Below are positions 16,148 to 24,798 of a stretch of 48,205 nt of DNA, one piece after another; the stretch's first letter is position 1, and each line of letters starts with the position of its first letter. A model generated the notes under the pieces. That model saw only the letters and a list, made by a program, of their open reading frames with translations. It was not told where the DNA came from and made no database searches. The DNA comes from Prevotella sp. (GTDB taxonomy: Bacteria > Bacteroidota > Bacteroidia > Bacteroidales > Bacteroidaceae). The position numbers were made by a program, and so were the translations under genes. The stretch lies in the NCBI GenBank assembly GCA_017615355.1, contig JAGAAJ010000001.1, forward strand, positions 1 to 48,205, written 5' to 3'.

Positions 16148-19100
16148 ATGAGAAAACTTAAACTATTATTGTCGGCCCTCGCCCTGACATTGGGGGGGGT
16201 ACTTTCGGCTAGTGCACAAGCATCTTTCAATCACACTTATACAAAAGGTGTGACTGTTGCTGCAGGTGGAGATTACTTCTTGTATAACATCGGCACAAAA
16301 CAATTCTTGACCTCTGGATTGAACTATGGCACACGTGCTACAGTTGACAACTCTGGTCGTGTACTAACATTGACTGAAAATGGTAGTGGATACAACATTT
16401 ACACAGATTTTGTGTCACTCAACAACCGAGCTGAAAACATAAGAAAAGCTGGTTACCTGACAACCAATGGTTATGTTGACACAGGTACTAGTGATGCTGC
16501 CTGGGTGTTCACACCTGTAGATGTTGCAGGTTATACCAATGCTTATACCATTAAGAATGATGACACTCATTATCTTTTCTTTGATGTTGATAACACTGAT
16601 CCTGGTTGCCCAGTTAACGTAGGTTCAAATACAGGGAATAATTATTCTTACTGGCTTCTTATTCCAAGAGCTACCCGCGAACAAGCAGGTGACTACAGCC
16701 ACTATCTCATCAATACGCAGATGAATGCTTGTTGGGAGTATAGGACATGGGGCGGTTCAACAGGTTGGAACGATGACGCAGTAGTAGCAATTGGTGGAAA
16801 AGCTTCCAATCGTTGTGGAGAAAAATATCATACAGTAGTGGATATCTTCCAGGATATTGCTGTGACTGTGCCTAATGGAAAATATCGTCTGTCTGCTCAG
16901 GGTTTCTACCGTCAGGATGATGGAAAAACTCAGGATGCCCCTGATCTGTATGCCAATACTGACAAAAAGGGTATAGGTGTTTTGACTGGTACTGATAATT
17001 CTATGGACGATGCCTCCGAATCTTTCACAGCAGGGAAATATGCGGATAATTACGTTGAGACCGTAGTAACGAATGGTACGTTACGTGTTGGCATCAACAT
17101 TACAGGAGCCAATCAGTGGGTTATTTTCGATAACTTTGTTTTGGACTTAACAGATCCCTTCATATCTGTTGTCGCCACTGAGATTCCTGCTGCTACAGCT
17201 ACTGCTCTGACCGCTGACAAGTGGTATAAGTTCATTGCTGGGAGCTCAGATAATTTCACTTTCGCCACAACTACTATCGGCGATATTAAGTATACTACAA
17301 CTGATCAGCTGCTGAGTGTGGCAAGTACTTCTGCAACTGCAACTGCTACGATGGCTCTGACGGAAGGTACGACCTATTATATCAAGTCTTCGTCAGCACA
17401 GACGCTGACCATCACTCCGCAGACCTTTACCTATACGGTGGGCGATGCAACTCTTAGTTTAGCTGATGGCAAATATACTCAAACTAATACCGTCACATTA
17501 ACCTTTGCCGATTATTTCACCGATGACCCCGCTGGGATATTCAAAATCTTGGATGCTAGCAAGATAAAGGTCAATAATGCTGCTGCTACAGCCTCTCTAA
17601 CAGATAATGTGCTGACTATTACGTTGGCTTCTGCCCTAGCAGCCTCAACTGATTATGCTGTTAGTGTTGCTGCCGGTGCTGTTGGCTATAAGGCAGACGC
17701 AGCAAACACAGCAATCAACTTGACAGTTCATACCCCAGCCGTCTTCGATGGTCATTTCTATATTAAGAAGGATGGTGCAGACTTGTTCTTCTCTCGCGGT
17801 GGTGAGGAAAACAAGCAGACTGTACTGGATCAGTTCGGCGTTCCTGTGAAGATTACGACAGATGAAAGCAATGTCTCTCGAGTAAAATTCGTTGATACAG
17901 GTCTCCTTCTCGGTGCAAGCGGCTCAAGCAATATGTACTGGACAGACAAGGGCGATAGTAAACCCGAAACTGTTAATTGGACTATTGCTAAAAGTGGTGA
18001 TAAGTACAAGTTCTATCTGAACGGTATGGAAAATGCCAAGAAGGGTATGAACATCCATACCAACGGAACTGAGCCAAAGAGCGATACTGAAGCAAACGCT
18101 TGCGACTGGGAGTTGGAGCTTCCAGCTGCTCATCCTGCTAAACTGCAAGCCGTGAAGAATGCTCAGGCTGCTGGCGTTGCAACTGCTATGGGCTTTACTG
18201 GTGTTACTACTCAGGCACAGATGGAGACTTACCTCGCAAGTCTTAGCAATAATTCAATAGCCATTACAGGTACAGGTGGTAACAATAAAGAAGCGTGGCA
18301 GAAATCTGCATCTCCGGAAACAGACAATGAGTATGATGTTTTTGCAGCAGAAACTGTAAGTGGGCTTGTACCTGGTGTGTATAGACTGCGTGTCCGTGCT
18401 TTCGAGCGTATCGCTGGCGGTGATGATGTATATGCTGCTGGTGGTGCTGCAGGTTTGGCTTATGTCTACGCAAATGATCAAAAGGTGAAATTGGCTTCGC
18501 TCTTTGACGTTCAGTCAGATACACAATGGCAAGAAGGAAACGACCTTAAGTTTGGTGGAAAATATTATGCTAATAGTCAGACTGGCGCTCAGGCTGCTTT
18601 CGATGCAGGACACTATGCCAATGATGTGTATGTCAAGGTAGTAGATGAGGGTTCAGGTACTGGCAGCATCAAGTTCGGTATCAAGCAGCCCAACTGCTAT
18701 TATTCCGGCCAAAATGCGGCCAATAACGCCCAGTGGATTTGCTACAACAACTTCTCACTGACCTTCTTCGATGCTCCGGCTACCGAGGCACAAAAGACAG
18801 CTCTTGCTAATGCTATTACAGAAGCTGAAGGATACACGCTCGGCTTCGAGAAAGGAGAATATGCTCCTTATAATAATGTAGCCGCCCTTAAAGCTCTTTC
18901 AGTTGCTAAGGCTATCGATCCCGCTACCACTACCGGTTCTGCCGCTGCGGCTGCTACTAATGCTCTGAAGGGTGCCACTTGGACTAAAAATACAGCTCAG
19001 ATGGATGCTGTCTACAATGGCAACTTCGCTAATTCTACTCCAAATGCTAACTCTGGTGTTGATGTTGATATGCCTGGTTGGACTCTTGTGGAGGGCATAC

Positions 19101-20161
19101 GCATGGTGATAAACAATACTACCGACTATCCTGGTCTTAGTAGTGCTTCAGGTAAAGCCGGTGTATTCTCGTGGGGAGGTACAAATCTGAAATACGGAGA
19201 GGAAACAGGCTACACAATGCCTCTCGCTGCCAGCACCATCTACGAGCTTACTGCAAAGATTGCAGGTTGGAAAGATGGCGACCTGCCAACATGGCTGAGC
19301 GCCTCTGTTCTCAAAGGAGAGAAGGGTATGGCTTCAATGAACATTCTTTCATCGGAAGTGACAAAGCGTATTACTGACTCTGATCCTTTCGTAACCTGTA
19401 CTGTTAAGTTTGTAACAGGAGAAAAAGGAGACTATGTCCTGACTTTCGCTCCCAACAAGCATAATGTTTTGACAGACATCTCCCTCAAGAAGGCCGCCTC
19501 TCAGGTCCTGGAGTTCGCCGATGGCTCTGATGTTCCTTCTTATGCTCCTGGCATTTATCCCCAGGTGAAGGTTACTCGTACGCTGACTAAAGACAAGTGG
19601 ATAACGGCTGTCTATCCGTTCGAACTGACCTTGACTGCTGCATTCAGTTCATTTGTTAGCGTAGCTACACTCAGTTCCTACAATGATGGTGCACTTGCAT
19701 TTAGTACAAGTAGCAAAAACACCGCAAACGTTCCATTCCTGATGCGTTGTACTGATGCATCGGCTGCCTCTTTAGCTAGTTCTGGTATAACTCTTAGTAA
19801 TGTGGAAGTGAAAGCTGCTACTGCTACCGATGCTACTGCTGGTGATGCTTCGCTGAAGGGCGTGTATGCTTCTACAGACATTACCAACGCTGAGAAGAAC
19901 TACGTGCTGAAAGACAACACCATCTATTCCGTTGGTGCTGCAGGTGCTACCATCCCTGCATATCGTGCTTACATCCAGCTTGCCCAGAATGCTGATCCTG
20001 CCCGTCTGACGTTCTTTGTCGACGGCGAAACAACTGCCATCGAGGGCATCACAGCCAACGAAGGAAATGAAGGTAACGTCTACAACCTGCAAGGCCAGCG
20101 CGTGACGAAGGCTCAGAAGGGTCTGTACATCCAGAACGGGCGCAAAGTATTGGTGAAGTAA
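16148..20161 (+). CDS. Giant modular secreted protein with C-terminal sorting-like tag (1337 aa)
   Basis: I do not recognise a named family for the whole protein. It has a signal peptide (MRKLKLLLSALALTLGG, cleaved near SAQA), a lectin-like N-terminal segment (about 25-180; WVFTPVD, HYLFFDVD, YWLLIP), and at least two jelly-roll-like modules of a shared type (about 184-334 and 714-876; compare GKYRLSAQGFYRQ with GVYRLRVRAFER). An Ig-like stretch lies near 430-535. The C-terminus has VYNLQGQRVTKAQKGLYI and ends in KVLVK, resembling a shortened type IX secretion tail. A carbohydrate- or host-surface-binding role is inferred. Codons are T-ending and GC looks lower than in the next two genes. Eight G's in a row (16192-16199) fall in the signal-peptide codons. 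A small ORF follows 51 bases later, before a terminator. Confidence 0.85.
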   Translation: MRKLKLLLSALALTLGGVLSASAQASFNHTYTKGVTVAAGGDYFLYNIGTKQFLTSGLNYGTRATVDNSGRVLTLTENGSGYNIYTDFVSLNNRAENIRKAGYLTTNGYVDTGTSDAAWVFTPVDVAGYTNAYTIKNDDTHYLFFDVDNTDPGCPVNVGSNTGNNYSYWLLIPRATREQAGDYSHYLINTQMNACWEYRTWGGSTGWNDDAVVAIGGKASNRCGEKYHTVVDIFQDIAVTVPNGKYRLSAQGFYRQDDGKTQDAPDLYANTDKKGIGVLTGTDNSMDDASESFTAGKYADNYVETVVTNGTLRVGINITGANQWVIFDNFVLDLTDPFISVVATEIPAATATALTADKWYKFIAGSSDNFTFATTTIGDIKYTTTDQLLSVASTSATATATMALTEGTTYYIKSSSAQTLTITPQTFTYTVGDATLSLADGKYTQTNTVTLTFADYFTDDPAGIFKILDASKIKVNNAAATASLTDNVLTITLASALAASTDYAVSVAAGAVGYKADAANTAINLTVHTPAVFDGHFYIKKDGADLFFSRGGEENKQTVLDQFGVPVKITTDESNVSRVKFVDTGLLLGASGSSNMYWTDKGDSKPETVNWTIAKSGDKYKFYLNGMENAKKGMNIHTNGTEPKSDTEANACDWELELPAAHPAKLQAVKNAQAAGVATAMGFTGVTTQAQMETYLASLSNNSIAITGTGGNNKEAWQKSASPETDNEYDVFAAETVSGLVPGVYRLRVRAFERIAGGDDVYAAGGAAGLAYVYANDQKVKLASLFDVQSDTQWQEGNDLKFGGKYYANSQTGAQAAFDAGHYANDVYVKVVDEGSGTGSIKFGIKQPNCYYSGQNAANNAQWICYNNFSLTFFDAPATEAQKTALANAITEAEGYTLGFEKGEYAPYNNVAALKALSVAKAIDPATTTGSAAAAATNALKGATWTKNTAQMDAVYNGNFANSTPNANSGVDVDMPGWTLVEGIRMVINNTTDYPGLSSASGKAGVFSWGGTNLKYGEETGYTMPLAASTIYELTAKIAGWKDGDLPTWLSASVLKGEKGMASMNILSSEVTKRITDSDPFVTCTVKFVTGEKGDYVLTFAPNKHNVLTDISLKKAASQVLEFADGSDVPSYAPGIYPQVKVTRTLTKDKWITAVYPFELTLTAAFSSFVSVATLSSYNDGALAFSTSSKNTANVPFLMRCTDASAASLASSGITLSNVEVKAATATDATAGDASLKGVYASTDITNAEKNYVLKDNTIYSVGAAGATIPAYRAYIQLAQNADPARLTFFVDGETTAIEGITANEGNEGNVYNLQGQRVTKAQKGLYIQNGRKVLVK
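16192..16199 (+). repeat. G8 homopolymer in signal-peptide codons
   Basis: A run of eight G's spans codons 15-18 of the 1337-aa protein. Loss or gain of one G would end translation early, so it is a candidate slippage switch. It is the longest G or C run I noticed in the window. Confidence 0.6.
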
Positions 20162-20212
20162 ACCAAGGGTAATTCATAAAATACGTGTTCAACTTTAAAA
20201 AAGCAAAATAAT

Positions 20213-20419
20213 ATGAACAAGAAATATATTAAGCCTAATATCGAGGTCGTTAACGTGAGGACACAGCAAATGATTGCCAACTCGCTCACAAGCATAACAG
20301 GACTCGACGGTGTAACTCTTGGAGGAGAATTTACTGGTGGCGGTACTGACGCTCGCCTCTTCGAAGACGATTCCTTCGACTTCGATGATTTTAATAACGA
20401 ATTCGACTTTAAAGAATAG
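20213..20419 (+). CDS. Small acidic-tailed protein (68 aa), unknown
   Basis: A short ORF beginning MNKKYIKPNIEVVNVRTQQM, with a Ser/Thr/Gly-rich centre (LGGEFTGGGT) and a strongly acidic, Phe-rich end (EDDSFDFDDFNNEFDFKE). It is real rather than chance in my view: it follows the giant protein by 51 bases, is followed at once by a strong terminator, and its KKYIKPxIEVVxV opening resembles many unnamed small proteins of Bacteroidales that I recall. There is no signal peptide or membrane segment. Function is unknown; a ribosomally made peptide precursor or a small partner of the secreted protein are possibilities, neither supported directly. Confidence 0.7.
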   Translation: MNKKYIKPNIEVVNVRTQQMIANSLTSITGLDGVTLGGEFTGGGTDARLFEDDSFDFDDFNNEFDFKE

Positions 20420-20436
20420 AAAAACGTACAAAAGTA

Positions 20437-20466
20437 GCGCCACAGAGGGAAATCCTTCTGTGGCGC
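20437..20466 (+). terminator. Intrinsic terminator after the small ORF
   Basis: A 13-bp stem (GCGCCACAGAGGG with CCTTCTGTGGCGC, one G-U) closes an AAAT loop and is followed by ATTTTTAT. It ends the transcript of the 1337-aa protein and the small ORF. Confidence 0.9.
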
Positions 20467-20614
20467 ATTTTTATGGAAGTTTTACAAAACACGAAAAAGC
20501 CAAGTTTTCGTCTTTTATTACCATTTTACTGCCGTAGTTTATCGAAAAAAGGGATAATTCTCAAAATTTTGCAAAAAATAGCCAAAATGGGAACGACGTT
20601 TCAGCTTTTTTTCT

Positions 20615-20622
20615 TATCTTTG
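20615..20622 (+). promoter_or_regulatory. Promoter -7 box of the second giant protein
   Basis: TATCTTTG, identical to the -7 box ahead of the first giant protein, lies 36 bases before the ATG at 20658. I see no good TTTG at the -33 distance, so this is only a partial match. Confidence 0.5.
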
Positions 20623-20657
20623 CGGTTGAGAAGCTAAAAACTAAAACTTACATAAAC

Positions 20658-23600
20658 ATGAAAACAATTACAACTCTCCTAACTGCTTTGGCCTTTTGCA
20701 TAGCAAACGTGGCCTTGGCCGACGATGTTGTCATTCCGACAACCGAAGAAAATCCTTTCGACCTGACAAAGGGCGTGATTACCAGCGACGAGACCCACGA
20801 GAACTTCACCTCACATGGCGTGGAATGGATGATGGACGGCGACAAGATTGTCTACACCCTGCAGAACCAGCAGGAGGCCGACTTCTACCTCGCTTCTGTC
20901 TGGCTTGACACGGGCGTCAATGGTGTCACCGTAGACTTCAATCTGATGAACCAGAGCGGCACTGTTGTTGCTGACACCACGTTTGCCATCGTCAACCAGG
21001 GCTGGCACAACAAGAACGGCGTCTACCGAGTGAAGACAACAAAGATGAACAAGGGCAAGTATACGCTGACTTTTACCTTCCACTCCACGCCAGGCAACAA
21101 CTCAGCCAACATCAGCTGCATCAAGTTCGAGACGCCGCAGACCGTCAGCATCCCCACGACCGATGACAATCCCTTCGACCTGAAGAAGGGCCTCGTCATC
21201 AGCCTCAGCACGAGCAGTCATTTTACTGAGAACGGAGTGGACAATATGCTGAACGACGACCAGCTCGTCTACGCGTTGCAGAACGAGAGCAATGCAGATT
21301 ATTATAATGTGCTCCTCGACATCAGCACCGACCGCGGTGGTGCATCGGTTGACTTCCTTCTGACGAATCAGAATGGCGCTGTGGTGGCCGACACCACCCT
21401 TAACCTGGTGAACAAGGGAAGAAACAACGCTGTGACTTACGTTGTTCAGGTCCGGAAGATGACGAAGGGCAAGTACATGCTGACGCTCACCTACCACTGG
21501 CCAGAGCGCAATGACTGGGTTGTGGGCTACGTCAAGAGCATCGCCTTCAAAAACCCGAAGAAACTGGAGGTGGGCGACGAGGTGGAGATTGAGAACCCTG
21601 AATTCAACGACGGTGGCAATAGCTGGACTTCTACAAACACCAGACTACTCACCACTAGCGAATACTACGCCAACAAGATTGGAGAATTTGAAGCCACCGA
21701 TAAGGGTAGCATTGAACAAACCATCTACAATGTGCCCAACGGACTCTATTTAGTGCAGGTGAATGGCTTCGACTTTGTGAGCAGCAATAATGATAACAGA
21801 GAACAGGTTCGCGCCGATCGCGACGTTATCGGCACCTACCTCTATGCCAACAGCAGCGAGGTGCTGCTGAAGGATATTTTCGATGACGCCCTGACGGGCC
21901 AGAATGTCTACCGCTGGTATCAGGGCATAGCCCCTGGCTACTATACCGGCGAGAGCAGCACAGCTTTCATGCCCAATGTTAACGGCCAGCAGCCATCGGT
22001 ACTCGCCCTCACATACAACCCCTACCTCTATATAAACACCGTGGTGGTGCCTGTCATTAATGGCAAGCTTACCTTCGGTATCCGCAAGATCGATACCGAT
22101 CGCCACACTTGGATTGTGTTCGACCATTTCAAGGTGACCTACCTCTCGAAGAGCACCGCCACACCTGCCAAAAACGGTCGCGCCTACACACGTCAGCTTG
22201 TTGACGATGCCATCCGTGCAGCTGGAGGGTCTGCCGTCAGCAGCGACACCGACAATGCCGCCCTCAACCGCCTCATCGCCCTTGAGGAGGAGAAGGACCG
22301 CCAGAGTTACCAGATGCTTGATATCACTGTAGAGCAGCCCGGAACCCTCGGCGACGAAATCTTCGGCAAGCTGGGCAACGACTTCAACCTTGTCGACCTG
22401 AAGCGTATCAGGATTAAGGGACAGCTGAACGATGAAGACCTCTACACCCTGCGCGACCGCTGCACCGGGCTTATTGAAATAGACATGAGCAAGGTACTCA
22501 ATACAAGCTTTGTTGACGGGCAGTTCCGTTCCCACTACTACCTGCGCTACGTCAAGTTGCCCGACTACTTGGAGACGCTGCCCAACAACGCCTTCCGCGA
22601 GAACTACAACTTGAACACCGTCGTGCTGCCCGCATCGATGAAGCAGATCGGCGAGGCCGCATTCTATCGCTGCTACAATCTGCGACAGGCCATCATCCCC
22701 GAGGGCGTGACCAGCATGGGCAATGACGCTTATAATGAATCCGGACTATGGAAGGTGCAGTTCTCCTCCATGCTAAAAGTCATCCCGGCAGGCGCTTGCA
22801 GGTATTGCTACGAGCTGACCGACATCCAGTTCAACGGACAGACCACTATAAAGGACAGCTATGCTTTTGAGAAATGTACGCACCTGCGTAAGGTGACGAT
22901 GCCCAGCACCATGGAGCACATCTATGCTAACGCCTTCCAGGGCTGTATACGCCTAGCTGACGTGCAGCTGAACGAGGGGCTCATCGACATTTGGCACAAC
23001 GCCTTCGACAATTGTAAGGCTCTGATGCAGCTCACCCTGCCCAGCTCGGTGCAGGGACTCTATGGCTGTCCCTTCACATACTGCGATAACCTGCAGAACA
23101 TGATCTGTCTCGGCGTGGCACCTCCTTTCACGATGTATAACCTTACCCACGATGCCAGCCGTTCCAATCCCTTCGGTGGCCGTGAGGCTGACAAGAACCG
23201 CACCATCAGCGTTCCCTACATCTCGCAGAACGTCTACAAGCAAACCGCCGGCTGGGACCTGCACAATATCGTCACCCACGACCAGCTGCCAAAGAACGTC
23301 TACATGAACATGCCCTACAACATGACATGGCCTGCCGACCTGATGGCCACGTGGAAACCCAACATTCACATCACACCTAACGCAAAGCACACTGCCAGTG
23401 AGAGCGGCAATGGCGGCATGTTGACCTACGGCCAGCTGTACGTGGGCTCGAAGGCATCGATGTCGGCCGACACGCTGAGTGTCTACTATGGTTTCTACCC
23501 CGCCAAGGAGGCCGACAATCGTAAGTTCTTTACGCCTATGCTGGTCAACGGTACGGCGCGCGCTGATGTCATCGTCAGTGAGCTGTGTGTGGCCAAGAAC

Positions 23601-24755
23601 TATTGGACGTTCTTCTCGCTGCCCTACGATGTAAAAGTATCGGATATCACTACCAACCATCCCGAGGAACCCTACGTCATCCGTACTTACGATGGAAAGA
23701 AACGTGCCGACGGCCTGAATACCGAGACATGGACGAAGATTACCAAGGACAGCATCCTGCATGCCGGACAAGGCTATATCATCCGCACTACCAACGATGT
23801 TTGGGGTCAGGATTACCACGTGTACTACTTCCCCAGCATCAATAACGGCAATAAGACCAAATATTTCACCAACCAGGATGTGACGGTGCCCCTAAAAAAC
23901 TATCCCACGGAGTTCGCCCACAACCGCTCGTGGAACTTCATCGGCAACCCTTATCCCTGTTTCTTCGATATCCGCGCCATGCAGACCACGTCGCCTATCA
24001 CCATATGGAACCGCTCGTCGAACTATGAGACCTATTCGCCGCTTGACGACGATTATATCCTCAACCCCGGCCAGGCACTCTTCATCCAGCGCCCGCTCGA
24101 CCAGGCCAATGTCATCTTCCTGAAGGAAGGTCGCCAGAACGATATGGCTATCCGAGACACCATCTATTATAATAATGTTCGCGCGATGGCCGAGACTCAG
24201 CCGCGACAGGTGTATAACCTTGTGCTCTCCGACGGAACAAACTCGTCGGCACTCGACCGCACACGATTCGTCATCAACGAGGCTGCCACGCAGGGCTATG
24301 ATGTCAGCTTCGATGCCAGTAAGTTCTTCAGCACCGAACCAGGCACCGCCCATCTCTATACCATCGACGGCGACGTGAGCTATGCTATCAACGAGCGTCC
24401 CATCGGCTCTGGCGAGATACTACTTGGCCTGCAGCTTAGTACCGCCGGCACCTACTGCCTTGCATTGTCAAGTAAAAAGGGAAGTGGAAATTGGAATGAG
24501 AATACCGAGGTGTGGCTGATAGACAAGCAGGAGAATACCGAGACGCTCCTCAACGAAGCTTCCTACACCTTCCCGTCCAATGCCGGCACGCTGAATAGCC
24601 GCTTCGTCATCCGCCTTGGCGGTGCCACTGGCGTTCAGTCTGTTGCTGTATCACAGCAACAAACGGAACAGCTCTTTGACCTGCAGGGCCGTCGCATCAG
24701 CGAGCCGCAGAAGGGCATTTACGTGAAAGACGGTCAGAAAGTCGTTATCAAATAA
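20658..24755 (+). CDS. Giant secreted BspA-type leucine-rich repeat protein (1365 aa)
   Basis: Predicted surface adhesin. A signal peptide (MKTITTLLTALAFCIANVALA) is followed by two tandem copies of a module of about 140 residues, starting VVIPTTEENPFDL and VSIPTTDDNPFDL. A jelly-roll-like module (about 310-480) shares the pattern GxYxxxVxGF...YLYANxxxVxLxxIFD with the preceding 1337-aa protein. BspA/LRR_5 repeats cover about 580-815 (LETLPNNAFRENYNLNTVVLP, KQIGEAAFYRCYNLRQAIIP). The C-terminus LFDLQGRRISEPQKGIYV ending KVVIK is the same kind of tag as in its two large neighbours. BspA-type proteins are known to bind host matrix proteins or other bacteria; the ligand here is unknown. The next giant gene starts only 43 bases later, so both are probably on one transcript. 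Confidence 0.88.
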   Translation: MKTITTLLTALAFCIANVALADDVVIPTTEENPFDLTKGVITSDETHENFTSHGVEWMMDGDKIVYTLQNQQEADFYLASVWLDTGVNGVTVDFNLMNQSGTVVADTTFAIVNQGWHNKNGVYRVKTTKMNKGKYTLTFTFHSTPGNNSANISCIKFETPQTVSIPTTDDNPFDLKKGLVISLSTSSHFTENGVDNMLNDDQLVYALQNESNADYYNVLLDISTDRGGASVDFLLTNQNGAVVADTTLNLVNKGRNNAVTYVVQVRKMTKGKYMLTLTYHWPERNDWVVGYVKSIAFKNPKKLEVGDEVEIENPEFNDGGNSWTSTNTRLLTTSEYYANKIGEFEATDKGSIEQTIYNVPNGLYLVQVNGFDFVSSNNDNREQVRADRDVIGTYLYANSSEVLLKDIFDDALTGQNVYRWYQGIAPGYYTGESSTAFMPNVNGQQPSVLALTYNPYLYINTVVVPVINGKLTFGIRKIDTDRHTWIVFDHFKVTYLSKSTATPAKNGRAYTRQLVDDAIRAAGGSAVSSDTDNAALNRLIALEEEKDRQSYQMLDITVEQPGTLGDEIFGKLGNDFNLVDLKRIRIKGQLNDEDLYTLRDRCTGLIEIDMSKVLNTSFVDGQFRSHYYLRYVKLPDYLETLPNNAFRENYNLNTVVLPASMKQIGEAAFYRCYNLRQAIIPEGVTSMGNDAYNESGLWKVQFSSMLKVIPAGACRYCYELTDIQFNGQTTIKDSYAFEKCTHLRKVTMPSTMEHIYANAFQGCIRLADVQLNEGLIDIWHNAFDNCKALMQLTLPSSVQGLYGCPFTYCDNLQNMICLGVAPPFTMYNLTHDASRSNPFGGREADKNRTISVPYISQNVYKQTAGWDLHNIVTHDQLPKNVYMNMPYNMTWPADLMATWKPNIHITPNAKHTASESGNGGMLTYGQLYVGSKASMSADTLSVYYGFYPAKEADNRKFFTPMLVNGTARADVIVSELCVAKNYWTFFSLPYDVKVSDITTNHPEEPYVIRTYDGKKRADGLNTETWTKITKDSILHAGQGYIIRTTNDVWGQDYHVYYFPSINNGNKTKYFTNQDVTVPLKNYPTEFAHNRSWNFIGNPYPCFFDIRAMQTTSPITIWNRSSNYETYSPLDDDYILNPGQALFIQRPLDQANVIFLKEGRQNDMAIRDTIYYNNVRAMAETQPRQVYNLVLSDGTNSSALDRTRFVINEAATQGYDVSFDASKFFSTEPGTAHLYTIDGDVSYAINERPIGSGEILLGLQLSTAGTYCLALSSKKGSGNWNENTEVWLIDKQENTETLLNEASYTFPSNAGTLNSRFVIRLGGATGVQSVAVSQQQTEQLFDLQGRRISEPQKGIYVKDGQKVVIK

Positions 24756-24781
24756 GTTGTCTTAGTTGTTCAAGTTGTCTT
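24755..24781 (+). repeat. Tandem nonamers between the second and third giant genes
   Basis: AGTTGTCTT, AGTTGTTCA, AGTTGTCTT: three consecutive 9-base units filling most of the 43-base gap. They resemble nonamer arrays at other gene junctions in this window. Confidence 0.6.
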
Positions 24782-24798
24782 CTTAAAACATCACGACT

